A DNA stretch of 64,000 nt from Paenibacillus silvestris (GCF_009882985.1 NZ_WTUZ01000020.1:255064-319063); one strand, 5' to 3'. Shown: positions 43,070-54,241, counted from the first letter of the stretch. Notes: a model not told the origin generated them from the letters alone. Program-made: numbers and translations.

Positions 43070-43324
43070 TTATTTGTCGCGCAGCATGCCTTGGTGCGGA
43101 TGAGGGTGAGTACCGCAATACTCATCTGTCTCTTCATACGTACACACATGCTCATACACAGGTACACAATGATGTCTATTTACGATTTGGATAGGGTGAA
43201 TAACTTGAACTTTTTGCGGGTGATAGAAATCCCTTACGATTCTTTCTGGACTTGTCATTATAGGGTCAGCTGGGGGACACTGAAATTGTTTTCCTTGGCT
43301 AGTTTGATTCGGTTGATACGCCAT
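43070..43324 (-). CDS. CotD-like spore coat protein
   Basis: 84 residues, rich in His, Pro, Gln and Tyr, with Cys residues at intervals. The middle HPIQIVNRHHCVPVYEHVCT and the HPHPHQG end resemble CotD-family inner coat proteins of bacilli. There is no signal peptide. GAGGAG lies 12 nt upstream of the ATG, a long spacing. It is monocistronic with its own terminator. A mother-cell promoter (SigK) is expected but I did not see a clear one. Confidence 0.65.
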   Translation of the reverse strand: MAYQPNQTSQGKQFQCPPADPIMTSPERIVRDFYHPQKVQVIHPIQIVNRHHCVPVYEHVCTYEETDEYCGTHPHPHQGMLRDK

Positions 43325-43640
43325 TGATTAAGTCAACTCCTCTTTAGGTTTGAGATAGTATACGTCTATGCCTAGTCCAAGGAATGTACCAATGCCTAGT
43401 TTCTCAATAATTAGGCTCTTTATTTACTGGTCAAGCAGGTAGATGTCCAAGCAGAGTGAAAAATGACAGGCTCCCTTACTTTTTCACCTAAAAGTCAGCG
43501 ATACTTCACTGCAAATTTTCAGCAATTCTTCTCCCATTTCGACTTTATTTTTGTTACAATTGAGAGATCAGTCCTAATTGATCGAAATATCCGACCCCCT
43601 ACATGCAGAAACCCTATACTTTAGAAGGAGAGGGAGTAAG
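43325..43640. other. Divergent intergenic region, CotD-like gene / GGDEF gene
   Basis: 316 bp. It holds a GTGAAAAATGACAGG...ACTTTTTCAC inverted repeat (about 43459-43490) and A/T-rich stretches. Promoters for both flanking genes must lie here but no hexamer pair is convincing. No small ORF with a ribosome site is seen. Confidence 0.4.
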
Positions 43641-46600
43641 ATGAATACTACAACCCAAAGCAATTTCTCAGAAACTCGACATCTAACTTACTCTCACACT
43701 TTTGATTTTTCAGAAATGCATTTCAATCATAAGCTATGGTCTTACTTCCCTTATAAACAAATTGAGAACCGTCTGATCTCTTGGTCGGAAGCAGCTCAAG
43801 GCGACTATTTCCGTCAACCAACAAGTTGGGAGCTCCTAGACGGAGATCTGATTGTACAGCTTCCATCTTTACCAGATGGTTTTGTCCCCTTTTCTCAATT
43901 GCAGAATGAGCAACTAACCGATGAATCTAAAACGAAGCTTCTCATCCCCTTATGTAAAGCGCTTTCAATATTACACAATAAACAGTTTTATATGGGCTTT
44001 TTGTCGCCAGACATGCTATTTTTTCATCCCAAAACACTAGCTATTCTTATTGATGTCCAACCATTCCCCTCCGCCATTGAGTTTATCAATCACTTGCTGA
44101 CCGACTATCCATACAGCTTATTTCCGCGCTATGCGCGAAGATTTCTTTTATCGCGAGTTGCCGATTTTGAATCTATTCACCTCTTGATGGAGTCGATGTA
44201 CAACGGCCTTGTACCTGCTGCTTTGCAATCTCTCTCTGATCGGCTCCATGCTAAGCTTGAAACCTTTCTATTTGCTGACGAGATTGCCACAGTCCTACTT
44301 GACTATATGCATCTGCCAGCGGAACCACAGCCTGCTACGAATACCCAAATAAGCTCAAAATTGCTGCACCCGGCCGCTTCCCCTATTTCGCATGAACAGC
44401 AGGAGCGGTTCCGTGATTTTTTGAAATCGAATGAGGATCGACTGTTAGGTCTCATCTGCGAAGATGAGGCTATTCGTTTCGATTTATACGCGCAGCACAT
44501 TAATGAGGTCATTGAAAAAGGGTATTACTTCAAAATCGTCTCGCAAGAACTGCCCTATTCCACACTGCGTGAAGTAGTCTCAAGAACGCTGCACAGAGCT
44601 TACGACATTCTGCCAGAGTCCATTACCATGCTGCGGAACCTTGCCCGGAAATTTGATCAACTGCTCAAGAAACATTACGAAGGCGACGACATCCTGTATC
44701 TGCTGACAGAGTGGCTCCATCAATTTCTCATGTCGGTTATTCCACTGTTTCCCATTCAGAACTTTGTGTTTACCTTTGAAAACTGCGAGCATTTTGATGA
44801 AGATTCCCAGCTCATTCTTCTCAATTTCTGGAGGGAACATGGCCATGAGATGAAGTGCCTGAATTTCATTTTCAGCGGAAGCCGTGTCCCTACTCAATTC
44901 GCAGAGGTACCTTTCCAAGTACTTAACATTCATCACTCGGACCCTGCCATTTATGAACAGTTGCTGGCTTCACAATTTGGACGAGCAGACGAAGCTTTAG
45001 TCAATCAGTTAAAAAACTGGCTGCACGAACATCAAATTAGCGCAAGCCACTGCCGCATTATTTTGGAGGAACTCACCCAGACCCACAGTATTCAAGTCAC
45101 CTGTAACGGTTGGGAGCAAACAGCCAGATTTCAACTAGATCATGAGCACTTAAATCCCCTTCGCTTGATTGCGAAACGTATCGCCCTGCTGGATAAGAAG
45201 GACCTAGAGCTTATGAGGTTGTTGTGCTGCCTGCCTATGCCCGTCCATGCAATATCTCTATTTACCGCAAATCGTCTGGATACAGGCAATATTCTGCTTT
45301 CAGTGACTAGACTTGCCGAGTTTGGCCTTATGCATGTCAGCCGCAATGACAGTCTCTTTATTTCCAATGATATTAGCGGGCTGGTCCTGCAGCAGCTATC
45401 TGAGGACCAACTTGCGTCCTATTACCAAACAGCACTGAAATATCTGTACAGATACCGCCCATTTGCATTGCCTCAGCTAATCACGCTGTCATGTCAAGCA
45501 GGGGCATACAAGGTTGAATACTATTTGCTTTTAAAATATTACAGACAGATTCGCACACTGCTCTCCTACAGCCAAAAGGCCGAAATATTAGAGCGCATCA
45601 AATATTTATACGAGAAACTGGGGAGGCCCTACCTCATTTTCCTGGATCGGCTGCTTAGCCGCATGTACAATTTGCTGAACCAGTTCGCGCTATCTGAACA
45701 ATTGGCTTTAACCATCTATGAACGAACAGGAACCATTTCAGATCGCTTTGGTTGGCTGTCTATACGAATCATTCAAAATAATATAGACGTTTATCAGCTG
45801 CGCGAGGAGCTCTTCCCTTTTATTTATGATGAGAAGCAGCCGCTTACGGATCGGGTACGCGCAGCATTTCTGCTTAATACGAGCAATCTTTGTTTTCCAC
45901 TGCAGGATGAAGAAATGCATACCTTGCATAACTTCTATAGCGAAGTTGTTTATCCGAATCGCCATATGCTTGCGTTGCGCCATTTTGCAGAAATCACGAA
46001 TTACTATACGATTAATATGTTAATCCATTTTCCAGAAGCAGAAGAATGGGCGCTGTCGATTGCAGCGAAGCTTGAACCGCTCCTCGATTCCTCACCGCAT
46101 ACCGATCTGATGCTGCGCCTTTATGACGTGTATTCGTATCAAAGCAACAATAAGATCATCAATACGTATGTCTATCGTGGAATTGAAGGCGCCAAACGTT
46201 CCGGATACACCATTAAAGAGCAAGTTGGCCATCTGAATGCGATGGAACTTTCCTTGAATCAAGGCGATATCGCCAGTTATTTGTACCATAAAGAACGCGT
46301 TCTGCAAGTCGACAAGCTGCGCCGCAAGGATTTGGCGGAGAGCTATTTGACCAATCAGCTCTTATTCGCTCTGGAGTGGGAGGATTGGGCGTTATTCCAG
46401 CAGTTAGAGACCAGCCTAATTGAGCAGCAAATTACCGATTGGGGCCAGTCTTTATTGGCCGTTTATCAGGGCTATGCTGCCTTTCGCCAGCATCAACCTA
46501 TTCAAATTCCCTACACGCTTGAGAATGAAAACCATGTTGTTTTCCTAGAGGCACTACGCCAAACAAGATTGGGTAACACCCTATGTGCATGTCAGCTCTT

Positions 46601-47873
46601 TGAGCAATTTATTTCAAAAAATAATGCTGGCCTTTACGCTGGCTGGGCTTATCGGGAACTTCTGACTCTTCTACTCAAGCTGCATTCGGAGAGAGTAACC
46701 CAGTGGTTCGACCAATTTGAAGCTTACTTGAAAAGATACGCTTATGACGTCTTTTGGCCAGATTATTACAGACTTTCTGCGGAGAGGTCTATGGCCGAGG
46801 GCGATATCCAACAGGCTATGCTGTATTTGCGCCGGGCGTTAAACGGCTATCATATGATTCAAAAGGAAACCTGGCATCCCTATCTGACAGCCTCCATGGA
46901 AGAGGCGATTGCACCTGCGTATGCGCCAGCGGTTCCCGCAATTTTGCAGGATGAGTATGTCCAGAAAATGATGGCCGACCGCGAACAATGGCTGCTTCTT
47001 TCCTTAGATTTACAAATTATCATCGAGCTGAGCGAGCAAGTGACTGAAACGCTGGATCTGTCCACGACCATGCAGAGACTGACCAAGGCCTTGTTCGACT
47101 ACTTTCCGGTCATTCAACTTTCAATTAATTACAAGCTGCTGCATTATAAGCAAAAGGTTTTCGTCACCGCCTCGGGATTGCGTGATCATGACGAATTGAT
47201 TGCCTACCAGACGCGAAGAGAAGATCACTGCGTGCTCGTCTTCACCTTATTCCAGCGTGGCGATCAGGCGATCACCTTGCAGGTTCATGTCGATGGCATG
47301 ACCAAAACCAAGCAGCAGCACATGGAACACTTCCTGTCCTTCATCAAACCGCATATCATCAACGTCCTTCTGCATCGCGAAATGGTCATTGATAATCTAA
47401 CTGGCTTCTACCTGCGGGGTTATTTCATGGAGAAGCTGAGAGAAGAATTCGAGCTTGCCAGCCGCTATCACCTGGACCTCTCCGTCATCATGATCGATGT
47501 CGATAATTTCCGGAGAGTCAACGAATTCGGACATCCCGAAGGGGACAGAGTGCTGCGGGAAATCGCTGATATTTTCCGGTTCAATTTGAGGAAGAGCGAC
47601 ATTGCGGGCCGATATGGCGGCGAGGAGCTTATTCTTATTTTACCGAAAACGGACGGCAAAGAAGCCCTTAAGATTGCCCATCAGCTACGGGGCGAGATAG
47701 AGAGAGAGTTCGCCTACGGGCGCCCTTATACGATCACCGTCAGTGTGGGGGTCTCCTCCTTGGAGCTGTGCCAGCCTAGCTCCATTGAGCAGCTTATTGA
47801 GCAGGCGGATACTGCTGAGATTACGGCGAAGCGGACGGGGAAGAACAAGGTGATTGCGGCTTGGGAGTTGTGA
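43641..47873 (+). CDS. Giant diguanylate cyclase with pseudokinase-like and degenerate ATPase-like modules
   Basis: 1410 residues from ATG 43641 (GGAGAGGGAG upstream). The C-terminal GGDEF domain (about 1251-1408) has the metal Asp in IDVDNF, the active-site variant GGEEL (1326-1330) and an inhibitory I-site RKSD (1317-1320), so it should make cyclic-di-GMP and be product-inhibited. A GAF-like domain precedes it. A TPR-like helical middle (about 600-1080) links to an STAND-ATPase-like part with a Walker-B-like FTFENCEHFDEDSQ; the matching P-loop (LICEDEAIRFDL) lacks the GxxxxGK[ST] residues. The N-terminus resembles a protein kinase, but the catalytic loop reads MGFLSPDM. The layout recalls kinase-ATPase-GAF signalling giants. 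Function beyond the GGDEF is inference. Confidence 0.85.
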   Translation: MNTTTQSNFSETRHLTYSHTFDFSEMHFNHKLWSYFPYKQIENRLISWSEAAQGDYFRQPTSWELLDGDLIVQLPSLPDGFVPFSQLQNEQLTDESKTKLLIPLCKALSILHNKQFYMGFLSPDMLFFHPKTLAILIDVQPFPSAIEFINHLLTDYPYSLFPRYARRFLLSRVADFESIHLLMESMYNGLVPAALQSLSDRLHAKLETFLFADEIATVLLDYMHLPAEPQPATNTQISSKLLHPAASPISHEQQERFRDFLKSNEDRLLGLICEDEAIRFDLYAQHINEVIEKGYYFKIVSQELPYSTLREVVSRTLHRAYDILPESITMLRNLARKFDQLLKKHYEGDDILYLLTEWLHQFLMSVIPLFPIQNFVFTFENCEHFDEDSQLILLNFWREHGHEMKCLNFIFSGSRVPTQFAEVPFQVLNIHHSDPAIYEQLLASQFGRADEALVNQLKNWLHEHQISASHCRIILEELTQTHSIQVTCNGWEQTARFQLDHEHLNPLRLIAKRIALLDKKDLELMRLLCCLPMPVHAISLFTANRLDTGNILLSVTRLAEFGLMHVSRNDSLFISNDISGLVLQQLSEDQLASYYQTALKYLYRYRPFALPQLITLSCQAGAYKVEYYLLLKYYRQIRTLLSYSQKAEILERIKYLYEKLGRPYLIFLDRLLSRMYNLLNQFALSEQLALTIYERTGTISDRFGWLSIRIIQNNIDVYQLREELFPFIYDEKQPLTDRVRAAFLLNTSNLCFPLQDEEMHTLHNFYSEVVYPNRHMLALRHFAEITNYYTINMLIHFPEAEEWALSIAAKLEPLLDSSPHTDLMLRLYDVYSYQSNNKIINTYVYRGIEGAKRSGYTIKEQVGHLNAMELSLNQGDIASYLYHKERVLQVDKLRRKDLAESYLTNQLLFALEWEDWALFQQLETSLIEQQITDWGQSLLAVYQGYAAFRQHQPIQIPYTLENENHVVFLEALRQTRLGNTLCACQLFEQFISKNNAGLYAGWAYRELLTLLLKLHSERVTQWFDQFEAYLKRYAYDVFWPDYYRLSAERSMAEGDIQQAMLYLRRALNGYHMIQKETWHPYLTASMEEAIAPAYAPAVPAILQDEYVQKMMADREQWLLLSLDLQIIIELSEQVTETLDLSTTMQRLTKALFDYFPVIQLSINYKLLHYKQKVFVTASGLRDHDELIAYQTRREDHCVLVFTLFQRGDQAITLQVHVDGMTKTKQQHMEHFLSFIKPHIINVLLHREMVIDNLTGFYLRGYFMEKLREEFELASRYHLDLSVIMIDVDNFRRVNEFGHPEGDRVLREIADIFRFNLRKSDIAGRYGGEELILILPKTDGKEALKIAHQLRGEIEREFAYGRPYTITVSVGVSSLELCQPSSIEQLIEQADTAEITAKRTGKNKVIAAWEL

Positions 47874-47891
47874 GCGGGTGGTGCGGGTATT

Positions 47892-47980
47892 GTAGTGCAG
47901 AGATTGCAGTGCAGGGATTGCAGTGCAGGGATTGCAGTGCAGGGATTGCAGTGCAGAGATTGCAGTGCAGAGACTGCAGC
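47892..47980 (+). repeat. 14-bp minisatellite after the GGDEF gene
   Basis: About six tandem copies of GATTGCAGTGCAGG with single-base variants (A or G at the last position), beginning 18 bp after the stop codon. The final unit becomes GACTGCAGCAC. The repeat makes short antisense-like ORFs that I do not regard as genes. Confidence 0.85.
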
Positions 47981-48030
47981 ACCATGTGGTGCAACGCGAT
48001 GCTGGATAGAACGGTTTGGCCCGACGAGCC

Positions 48031-48164
48031 TAACGGACTGAGATGCCGCTATTCGCCACTTTTAGGCTCAATTTAGCATGTAACGGACTCAACAGCCGCT
48101 ATTGGACTTGCGATGCCCATTTATGCTCCAATCATAAGCGAATAACGTCTCTCCTGTCTTTTAA
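48031..48164. repeat. Intergenic three-arm repeat element E4
   Basis: TAACGGACTGAGATGCCGCT (48031) recurs as TAACGGACTCAACAGCCGCT (48081), 50 bp later; both continue ATT. A diverged inverted arm covers 48139-48164 (17 of 26 positions match the first arm). A further TCCGTTA lies at 48207. It lies between the convergent 3' ends of the GGDEF gene and groEL; no gene is seen in 47874-48248. Confidence 0.7.
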
Positions 48165-48248
48165 CTCCTGAAAAGCAGCCGAAAAGCAAAAATTGCGGCC
48201 AATGTGTCCGTTAAAAAATGATCGGCACTACAAATGAGTGTCGATCAT

Positions 48249-48286
48249 AAAAAAAAGAGGCTCCTCAGATGAATCTGAGGAGCCTC
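48249..48286 (-). terminator. Rho-independent terminator of groES-groEL
   Basis: A perfect 14-bp stem GAGGCTCCTCAGAT/ATCTGAGGAGCCTC with a 2-nt loop and eight T residues on the minus strand. Confidence 0.92.
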
Positions 48287-48322
48287 TTCGAGCTAGCTTT
48301 GATGCAAAGGCTTGTCAGCCAA

Positions 48323-49972
<1,650 letters not shown>

Positions 49973-50044
49973 TTAAACGATACATAGTAAGTAATAAAAC
50001 GGAAAACCTAAGTAAAACGTAGTGCCGATCTATATCCTGCTAAA

Positions 50045-50326
50045 TTAGGCTAATACAGCGAGAATGTCGCTTTCGCGCAAGATCAACAGTTCGCGGCCTT
50101 CGTATTTCACTTCAGTTCCTGCGTATTTGGAGAAAATGATACGGTCGCCTTCGCTTACTTCAAGCGGAACACGAACGCCATCTTTCAACGCGCCTGCGCC
50201 TACGGCTACAACTTTACCTTCTTGTGGTTTTTCTTTCGCTGTATCTGGCAGCACGATACCACTTGCTGTAGTCTCCTCTTTCGCAACGGCTTCAATGATT
50301 ACTCGATCACCTAACGGTCTGATCAT
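50045..50326 (-). CDS. groES: Co-chaperonin GroES
   Basis: 93 residues with the standard [17 protein letters not shown] start, a mobile-loop [18 protein letters not shown] and the C-terminal [15 protein letters not shown]. It caps GroEL. AAGGAGG lies upstream of the ATG. First gene of the operon, 50 bp after CIRCE. Confidence 0.98.
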   Translation of the reverse strand: MIRPLGDRVIIEAVAKEETTASGIVLPDTAKEKPQEGKVVAVGAGALKDGVRVPLEVSEGDRIIFSKYAGTEVKYEGRELLILRESDILAVLA

Positions 50327-50375
50327 GGAAAAATAGCCTCCTTTAGAAAATTGGTAATAGTGTTTTTCAAGGTTA

Positions 50376-50402
50376 TTAGCACTCGAATGTGTTTAGTGCT
50401 AA
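50376..50402. promoter_or_regulatory. CIRCE operator (HrcA-binding site)
   Basis: TTAGCACTC, 9 nt, TAGTGCTAA: the inverted repeat matches the CIRCE consensus at all but one base. It lies between the groES promoter -10 and the groES start. HrcA should repress groESL here and release on heat shock (family knowledge). Confidence 0.95.
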
Positions 50403-50413
50403 CAACAACTCTT

Positions 50414-50442
50414 ATGATACTCATTCTGGGAGTAATTTGCAA
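50414..50442 (-). promoter_or_regulatory. SigA promoter of groES-groEL
   Basis: Minus strand: -35 TTGCAA (50437-50442), 17-bp spacer, -10 TATCAT (50414-50419), immediately upstream of CIRCE. Confidence 0.8.
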
Positions 50443-50517
50443 GTCCTTTTACACATTTTTCGTACTTTCGAACACCCCCCTCATTCTACCCAAATGAAAA
50501 ACAAATATTCCCTCTCT

Positions 50518-50556
50518 CAAAGAAAAACAGCCTGCACAAAAGTGACAGACTGTTTT
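50518..50556 (-). terminator. Rho-independent terminator of tatA-tatC
   Basis: AACAGTCTGTCAC and GTGCAGGCTGTT pair with one bulge around TTTT, followed by TTTCTTT. It begins right at the tatC stop. Confidence 0.8.
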
Positions 50557-50557
50557 C

Positions 50558-51316
50558 TTATTTGGCACCGAATTCCCGTTCCCATTCTGCATCCTTCAGC
50601 AGCTGCTTGCGGTAAATAAAGCCCGACATAAATACGCTAAATTCATATAAAACAATAAGCGGCAAAGCCACAAGGATCGCCGAAATGGCATCCGGAGGCG
50701 TAATCACAGTTGCTAAAATAACAAGCAGCATGTACGCATACCTTCTGAACTTATGCAGCCGTTTCGGATTAAGAAGCCTGATTTTCGTCAAAAACATAAC
50801 AACAATCGGCATCTCAAACACAATGGCAAGTGGCAGAATGATGTTGAACATGAATGTAAAATATTCAGCCGCACCATACATCTCGGTGATATCGAGACTT
50901 TTGCTAATGGAAGAAGTAAAGTAGAAAGCCATCGGAAAAACAACCCAATAACCGAACGAAAGACCTGCTAGAAAAAGCACAAACGCATAAGGAATATAAA
51001 TGATCGAAGCTTTCTGCTCCGTCTCGCGCAGTCCTGGCTTAACAAAAGCCCATATATGATAAAGCGTAACCGGCAAGGTAATAAGGATACCAACGGCTAA
51101 GCCAAAATTCATATACAGTCGCAAAGCGTCCCATGGGGAGAAAACATTCCAGCTAATCGAATCTGCCGGGGGGATATTTTTGAGGTATCGAATGATTGGC
51201 TTAGCAGAAATTAATCCACCCACCATCCCAATGACCAAGACCAGCAATATCCACATGATCCGTTTACGCAGCTCACCAAGGTGCTCTACGAGTGACATTT
51301 CTTCGTTCGTTGACAT
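50558..51316 (-). CDS. tatC: Sec-independent protein translocase TatC
   Basis: 252 residues with six membrane helices. The N-terminal LVEHLGELRKRI and the periplasm-side region with SISWNVFSPWDALRLYMNFG are family landmarks. It is the receptor for twin-arginine signal peptides. It lies 72 bp after tatA. The pair resembles the TatAy-TatCy position next to moaC and groES in Bacillus. Confidence 0.96.
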   Translation of the reverse strand: MSTNEEMSLVEHLGELRKRIMWILLVLVIGMVGGLISAKPIIRYLKNIPPADSISWNVFSPWDALRLYMNFGLAVGILITLPVTLYHIWAFVKPGLRETEQKASIIYIPYAFVLFLAGLSFGYWVVFPMAFYFTSSISKSLDITEMYGAAEYFTFMFNIILPLAIVFEMPIVVMFLTKIRLLNPKRLHKFRRYAYMLLVILATVITPPDAISAILVALPLIVLYEFSVFMSGFIYRKQLLKDAEWEREFGAK

Positions 51317-51388
51317 ATTTCACCAACCTGATCTAGTGAATCGAGCCTGAAAGACTGAACCACTTGTTATGCTAAAAAGAAAAATGGA

Positions 51389-51877
51389 CTAGTCCGGTAG
51401 ACGCCGCGGAGAACTTGGTTGCACAGCCGCCGGTGCTGGTTTAGAGATTGCAGGCTGTGTGACGGATTCCTCCGCCAAGTCTGCCAAGTCAGGCCCAGGC
51501 GCGCTCGAAACAAATGCGACAGCTGACTTCTCTGCAGGCTGCTGCGCGGCTGCAGGCGCCGCTGGAGACACTGCCGACGGTGGTGCGTCAGCCTCGTCCA
51601 TTGCTGGACCGCTCGCTGCAAACGCGACAGCTGGCGCTTGTTCCTCTGCCACAGGACTAGCCTCCGGAGGAGCTTGCTGAACCACCACAGGCGCAGGCGC
51701 AGAAGAGGCAGGTGCAGCTTTCGGCTCATCGTTCATGAGCTCATAGGCACCCTTCTTGAAATCCCTGATTGTGCGCCCCAGCACACGGCCAATCTCGGGC
51801 AGCTTGTTAGGCCCGAATAAAACTAACGCGACGACCGCGATCAATAATAACTCGGTAAAACCGATGTTTTGAAACAT
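51389..51877 (-). CDS. tatA: Sec-independent protein translocase TatA with a long Ala/Pro-rich tail
   Basis: 162 residues from ATG 51877 (GGAG 9 nt upstream), which matches the MFxNIG start of the family; a longer frame to 51913 has no ribosome site. One membrane helix ([14 protein letters not shown]), the [11 protein letters not shown] hinge and an amphipathic helix are followed by a tail of about 105 residues rich in Ala, Pro, Gln and Val. Usual Bacillus TatA is 57-70 residues, so this tail is unusually long. It forms the Tat pore with tatC. Confidence 0.92.
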   Translation of the reverse strand: MFQNIGFTELLLIAVVALVLFGPNKLPEIGRVLGRTIRDFKKGAYELMNDEPKAAPASSAPAPVVVQQAPPEASPVAEEQAPAVAFAASGPAMDEADAPPSAVSPAAPAAAQQPAEKSAVAFVSSAPGPDLADLAEESVTQPAISKPAPAAVQPSSPRRLPD

Positions 51878-51993
51878 GTCTTTCATCTCCATCATGTATT
51901 GCTTTACGAACAAAAGTGATCAGCTGAAAACGACACGACACATTAACATGAAAATATCCCGCTAATTTGTCCTCAGATACTCGATTAACGGCA

Positions 51994-52129
51994 TTAACTG
52001 GAATTCCTCCCGTTAACTTCACTCGAATCCTCTGAGAGCAGTCAAAACCATCAAATTAGCCCCAGAAATTCCCTCTATTTCTCCTAAACACCATGAAAAA
52101 CGCCAATTAACTGGACTAATTCCAGTTAA
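51994..52129. repeat. Intergenic three-arm repeat element E5
   Basis: TTAACTGGAATTCCTCC (51994-52010) has an inverted partner GGACTAATTCCAGTTAA (52113-52129), and a weaker related arm is at 52056-52072 (62 bp after the first). The last arm is itself a hairpin: TTAACTGGA (52107-52115) with TCCAGTTAA (52121-52129). It lies between tatA and the MoeA-like gene. Confidence 0.6.
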
Positions 52130-52137
52130 TTAACTAA

Positions 52138-53151
52138 CTAACACTGATAAAACCCGCCATACCCCATCTCCGTAATGTCGCTGCGCACAATCGTCTCGCC
52201 TGCGCAAATACGCGGCAGCAGCACATCAAAGGACGTGTACGGGTCATGCATGACGCAACCCGGCAAGCCCATGATCGGCACATCGCCTAGATAGGCCATC
52301 ATCAGCATCGAGCCCGGCAGCATCGGCGTGCCGTAGCTGACCACGCGGGCGCCGGCTTGCTTGATCGCGCCTGGCGTGCGGTCGTCCGGGTCCACGGACA
52401 TGCCGCCCGTGACCAACACCAGATCCACGTTCTGCGCAAGCAGCGCGTGGATCTCACCAACAATCGCTTCGCTATCGTCTGTCGCGAAGCGTTGATCCAC
52501 CACCTCGGAGCCGAGCTGCGCGAGCTTCTCCTTCACCACTGGGCCGAATTTATCCTTAATTCGGCCCTTGTACACCTCGCTGCCCGTCGTCACGACGCCA
52601 ACGCGCAGCTTACGAAACGGCTTCACCTCAAGCAAGGTGAAGCCCTCCGCACGACGAGCGGCAGCAATACGCTCGACCTCTACAACCTTCGCTTCGTCAA
52701 CAATCAGCGGGATCACCCGCGTGCCAACAAGCGAAGCGCCAGCCTCTACGACCACGCCGCTGCGAATGGTCGACATCACGACCTCGTCGATTGCGTTCAC
52801 GTGATCGACGAAGGTTTTATCGATTCGGACTAAGCCGCGAATCGGTGATTTCACGTTCACTTTGCCCTCATGCGGCTCAGTGAATACGAGCTCGCTGCCC
52901 GCTATCGCTCTCGCCATCCGCTGCGCGGCTTCATCCTCATGCAGGTAGCCCGGCTGCAGCTCCATCACATAGATATGCTCTTTGCCAATGCTGAGCAGTG
53001 CAGGAATATCGGCCTCCGTCACCTGGTGACCTTTGCGGAATAAACGGCCCTTGAACTCGCCTGGCAAAATCTGCGTAAGATCATGAGGCAGAATCATCCC
53101 AATGGCATCCTCAACCTTCACTTCACGCAGCATAGATTCCTGTCTACTCAC
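52138..53151 (-). CDS. MoeA-like molybdopterin-binding protein
   Basis: 337 residues. The C-terminal MoCF-biosynthesis domain (about 175-320) has VGVVTTGSEVYKGRI, VLVTGGMSVDPDDRTPGAI and the LPGCVMHDPYTSFD loop. The N-terminal half is shorter than in canonical MoeA (about 400 residues), so this may be the molybdopterin-binding family often found beside mogA and not true MoeA. It would act in the molybdenum cofactor pathway. GTG start with a 4-bp overlap (GTGA) with mogA. Confidence 0.85.
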   Translation of the reverse strand: MSRQESMLREVKVEDAIGMILPHDLTQILPGEFKGRLFRKGHQVTEADIPALLSIGKEHIYVMELQPGYLHEDEAAQRMARAIAGSELVFTEPHEGKVNVKSPIRGLVRIDKTFVDHVNAIDEVVMSTIRSGVVVEAGASLVGTRVIPLIVDEAKVVEVERIAAARRAEGFTLLEVKPFRKLRVGVVTTGSEVYKGRIKDKFGPVVKEKLAQLGSEVVDQRFATDDSEAIVGEIHALLAQNVDLVLVTGGMSVDPDDRTPGAIKQAGARVVSYGTPMLPGSMLMMAYLGDVPIMGLPGCVMHDPYTSFDVLLPRICAGETIVRSDITEMGYGGFYQC

Positions 53152-53639
53152 CCGTGGTCACCTTCTTTGCCTGTCAGAATGCCCAGCGCATGCGGGAGCT
53201 GATCGATGATCGCCATCAGATTCTCCTGCACGCCTTTGGGGCTGCCTGGCAAATTAATAATCAATGTGCGGCCGCGAATACCCGATACGGCTCTAGAAAG
53301 CATGGCTTTCTTCGTTTTTTGCATGGAAATCATCCGCATCGCTTCAGCAAAGCCCGGGGCAACCCGGTCAATGACATTCAGCGTTGCTTCCGGTGTCACA
53401 TCTCGCGGAGCCAGACCTGTCCCTCCTGTTGTAAGGATCAGATCAGCCTGATAATAGTCCGTCATTTCTATTAATGAAGCCATAATTTCGTCCATCTCGT
53501 CCGGTACAACACGGTACTCGATGATCTCGCCTTGAATCTCTTCTTCAATGAGCTCGCGGATTACCTGAGCGCTGGTGTCTTCTCGTTCTCCTCGGTAACC
53601 GCGGTCACTGGCTGTCAAAATCGCAACTTTCCAGTGCAT
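53148..53639 (-). CDS. mogA: Molybdenum cofactor biosynthesis protein MogA/MoaB
   Basis: 163 residues of the MoCF domain fold: VAILTASDRGYRGEREDTSA, LILTTGGTGLAPRDVTPEAT and IINLPGSPKGVQEN. These proteins adenylate molybdopterin before metal insertion. It overlaps the MoeA-like gene by 4 bp. In Bacillus this protein is often called MoaB; the two names cannot be separated here. Confidence 0.9.
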   Translation of the reverse strand: MHWKVAILTASDRGYRGEREDTSAQVIRELIEEEIQGEIIEYRVVPDEMDEIMASLIEMTDYYQADLILTTGGTGLAPRDVTPEATLNVIDRVAPGFAEAMRMISMQKTKKAMLSRAVSGIRGRTLIINLPGSPKGVQENLMAIIDQLPHALGILTGKEGDHG

Positions 53640-53743
53640 CCTTCGTCACCTCTCCCTTGTTAACTGAATGAGATAACCCCTACTACTGAATGATCGTCGA
53701 CTTCATCTATGCGCAAACCCCAGTGGTCTTAGTCGCGTCTCAC

Positions 53744-54241
53744 TCAACTATCTTCTCTGTGAAAATCCCCATTTTTACCGCCTGTTTTCGTGACTAGCAT
53801 CGTGGAGCTAATGATCATATCCTTCTCTGCGGCTTTGCACATGTCATAGACGGTTAACGCGGCGGCAGATACGGCCGTTAAAGCCTCCATCTCCACGCCT
53901 GTTGGTCCCGTCGTCCGGACAGTTGCTTCTATGTAGAGTTCGTTGTTGCCATTATCAGCAAATTGAATGTCTATGCCCGATAAAGCGATCGGATGGCACA
54001 TAGGAATCCAATCTGACGTTTTCTTAGCGGCCATGATGCCAGCCACCTGCGCGACAGCGAGGACGTCGCCTTTTTTCATTTTACCCTGTTTAATTAAGGC
54101 AAGTGTCTCACTTTTCATCAGTAAAGTCGAACGGGCTGTCGCTGTTCGCTTCGTTTCCGGTTTGTCCGAAATATCAACCATACGAGCTCGTCCCTGTTCG
54201 TTGAAATGCGTTAGCGGAGAGGAATCGGGCAAGTCACTCAC
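53744..54241 (-). CDS. moaC: Cyclic pyranopterin monophosphate synthase accessory/MoaC
   Basis: 165 residues. [20 protein letters not shown] and the active-site MCHPIALSG and [22 protein letters not shown] segments are intact. MoaC acts after MoaA in the first step of molybdenum cofactor synthesis; moaA is not in this window. The GTG at 54241 overlaps the ribosome site, and a TTG at 54232 seven nt after GGTGA is also possible. It is 8 bp after the cyclo-ligase gene and 104 bp before mogA. Confidence 0.94.
   Translation of the reverse strand: MSDLPDSSPLTHFNEQGRARMVDISDKPETKRTATARSTLLMKSETLALIKQGKMKKGDVLAVAQVAGIMAAKKTSDWIPMCHPIALSGIDIQFADNGNNELYIEATVRTTGPTGVEMEALTAVSAAALTVYDMCKAAEKDMIISSTMLVTKTGGKNGDFHREDS

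Noticed and set aside
47861..48076. 71-codon frame over the 14-bp repeat
   Set aside because: Its repeated Cys/Gly peptide comes only from the minisatellite, and it overlaps the GGDEF stop.
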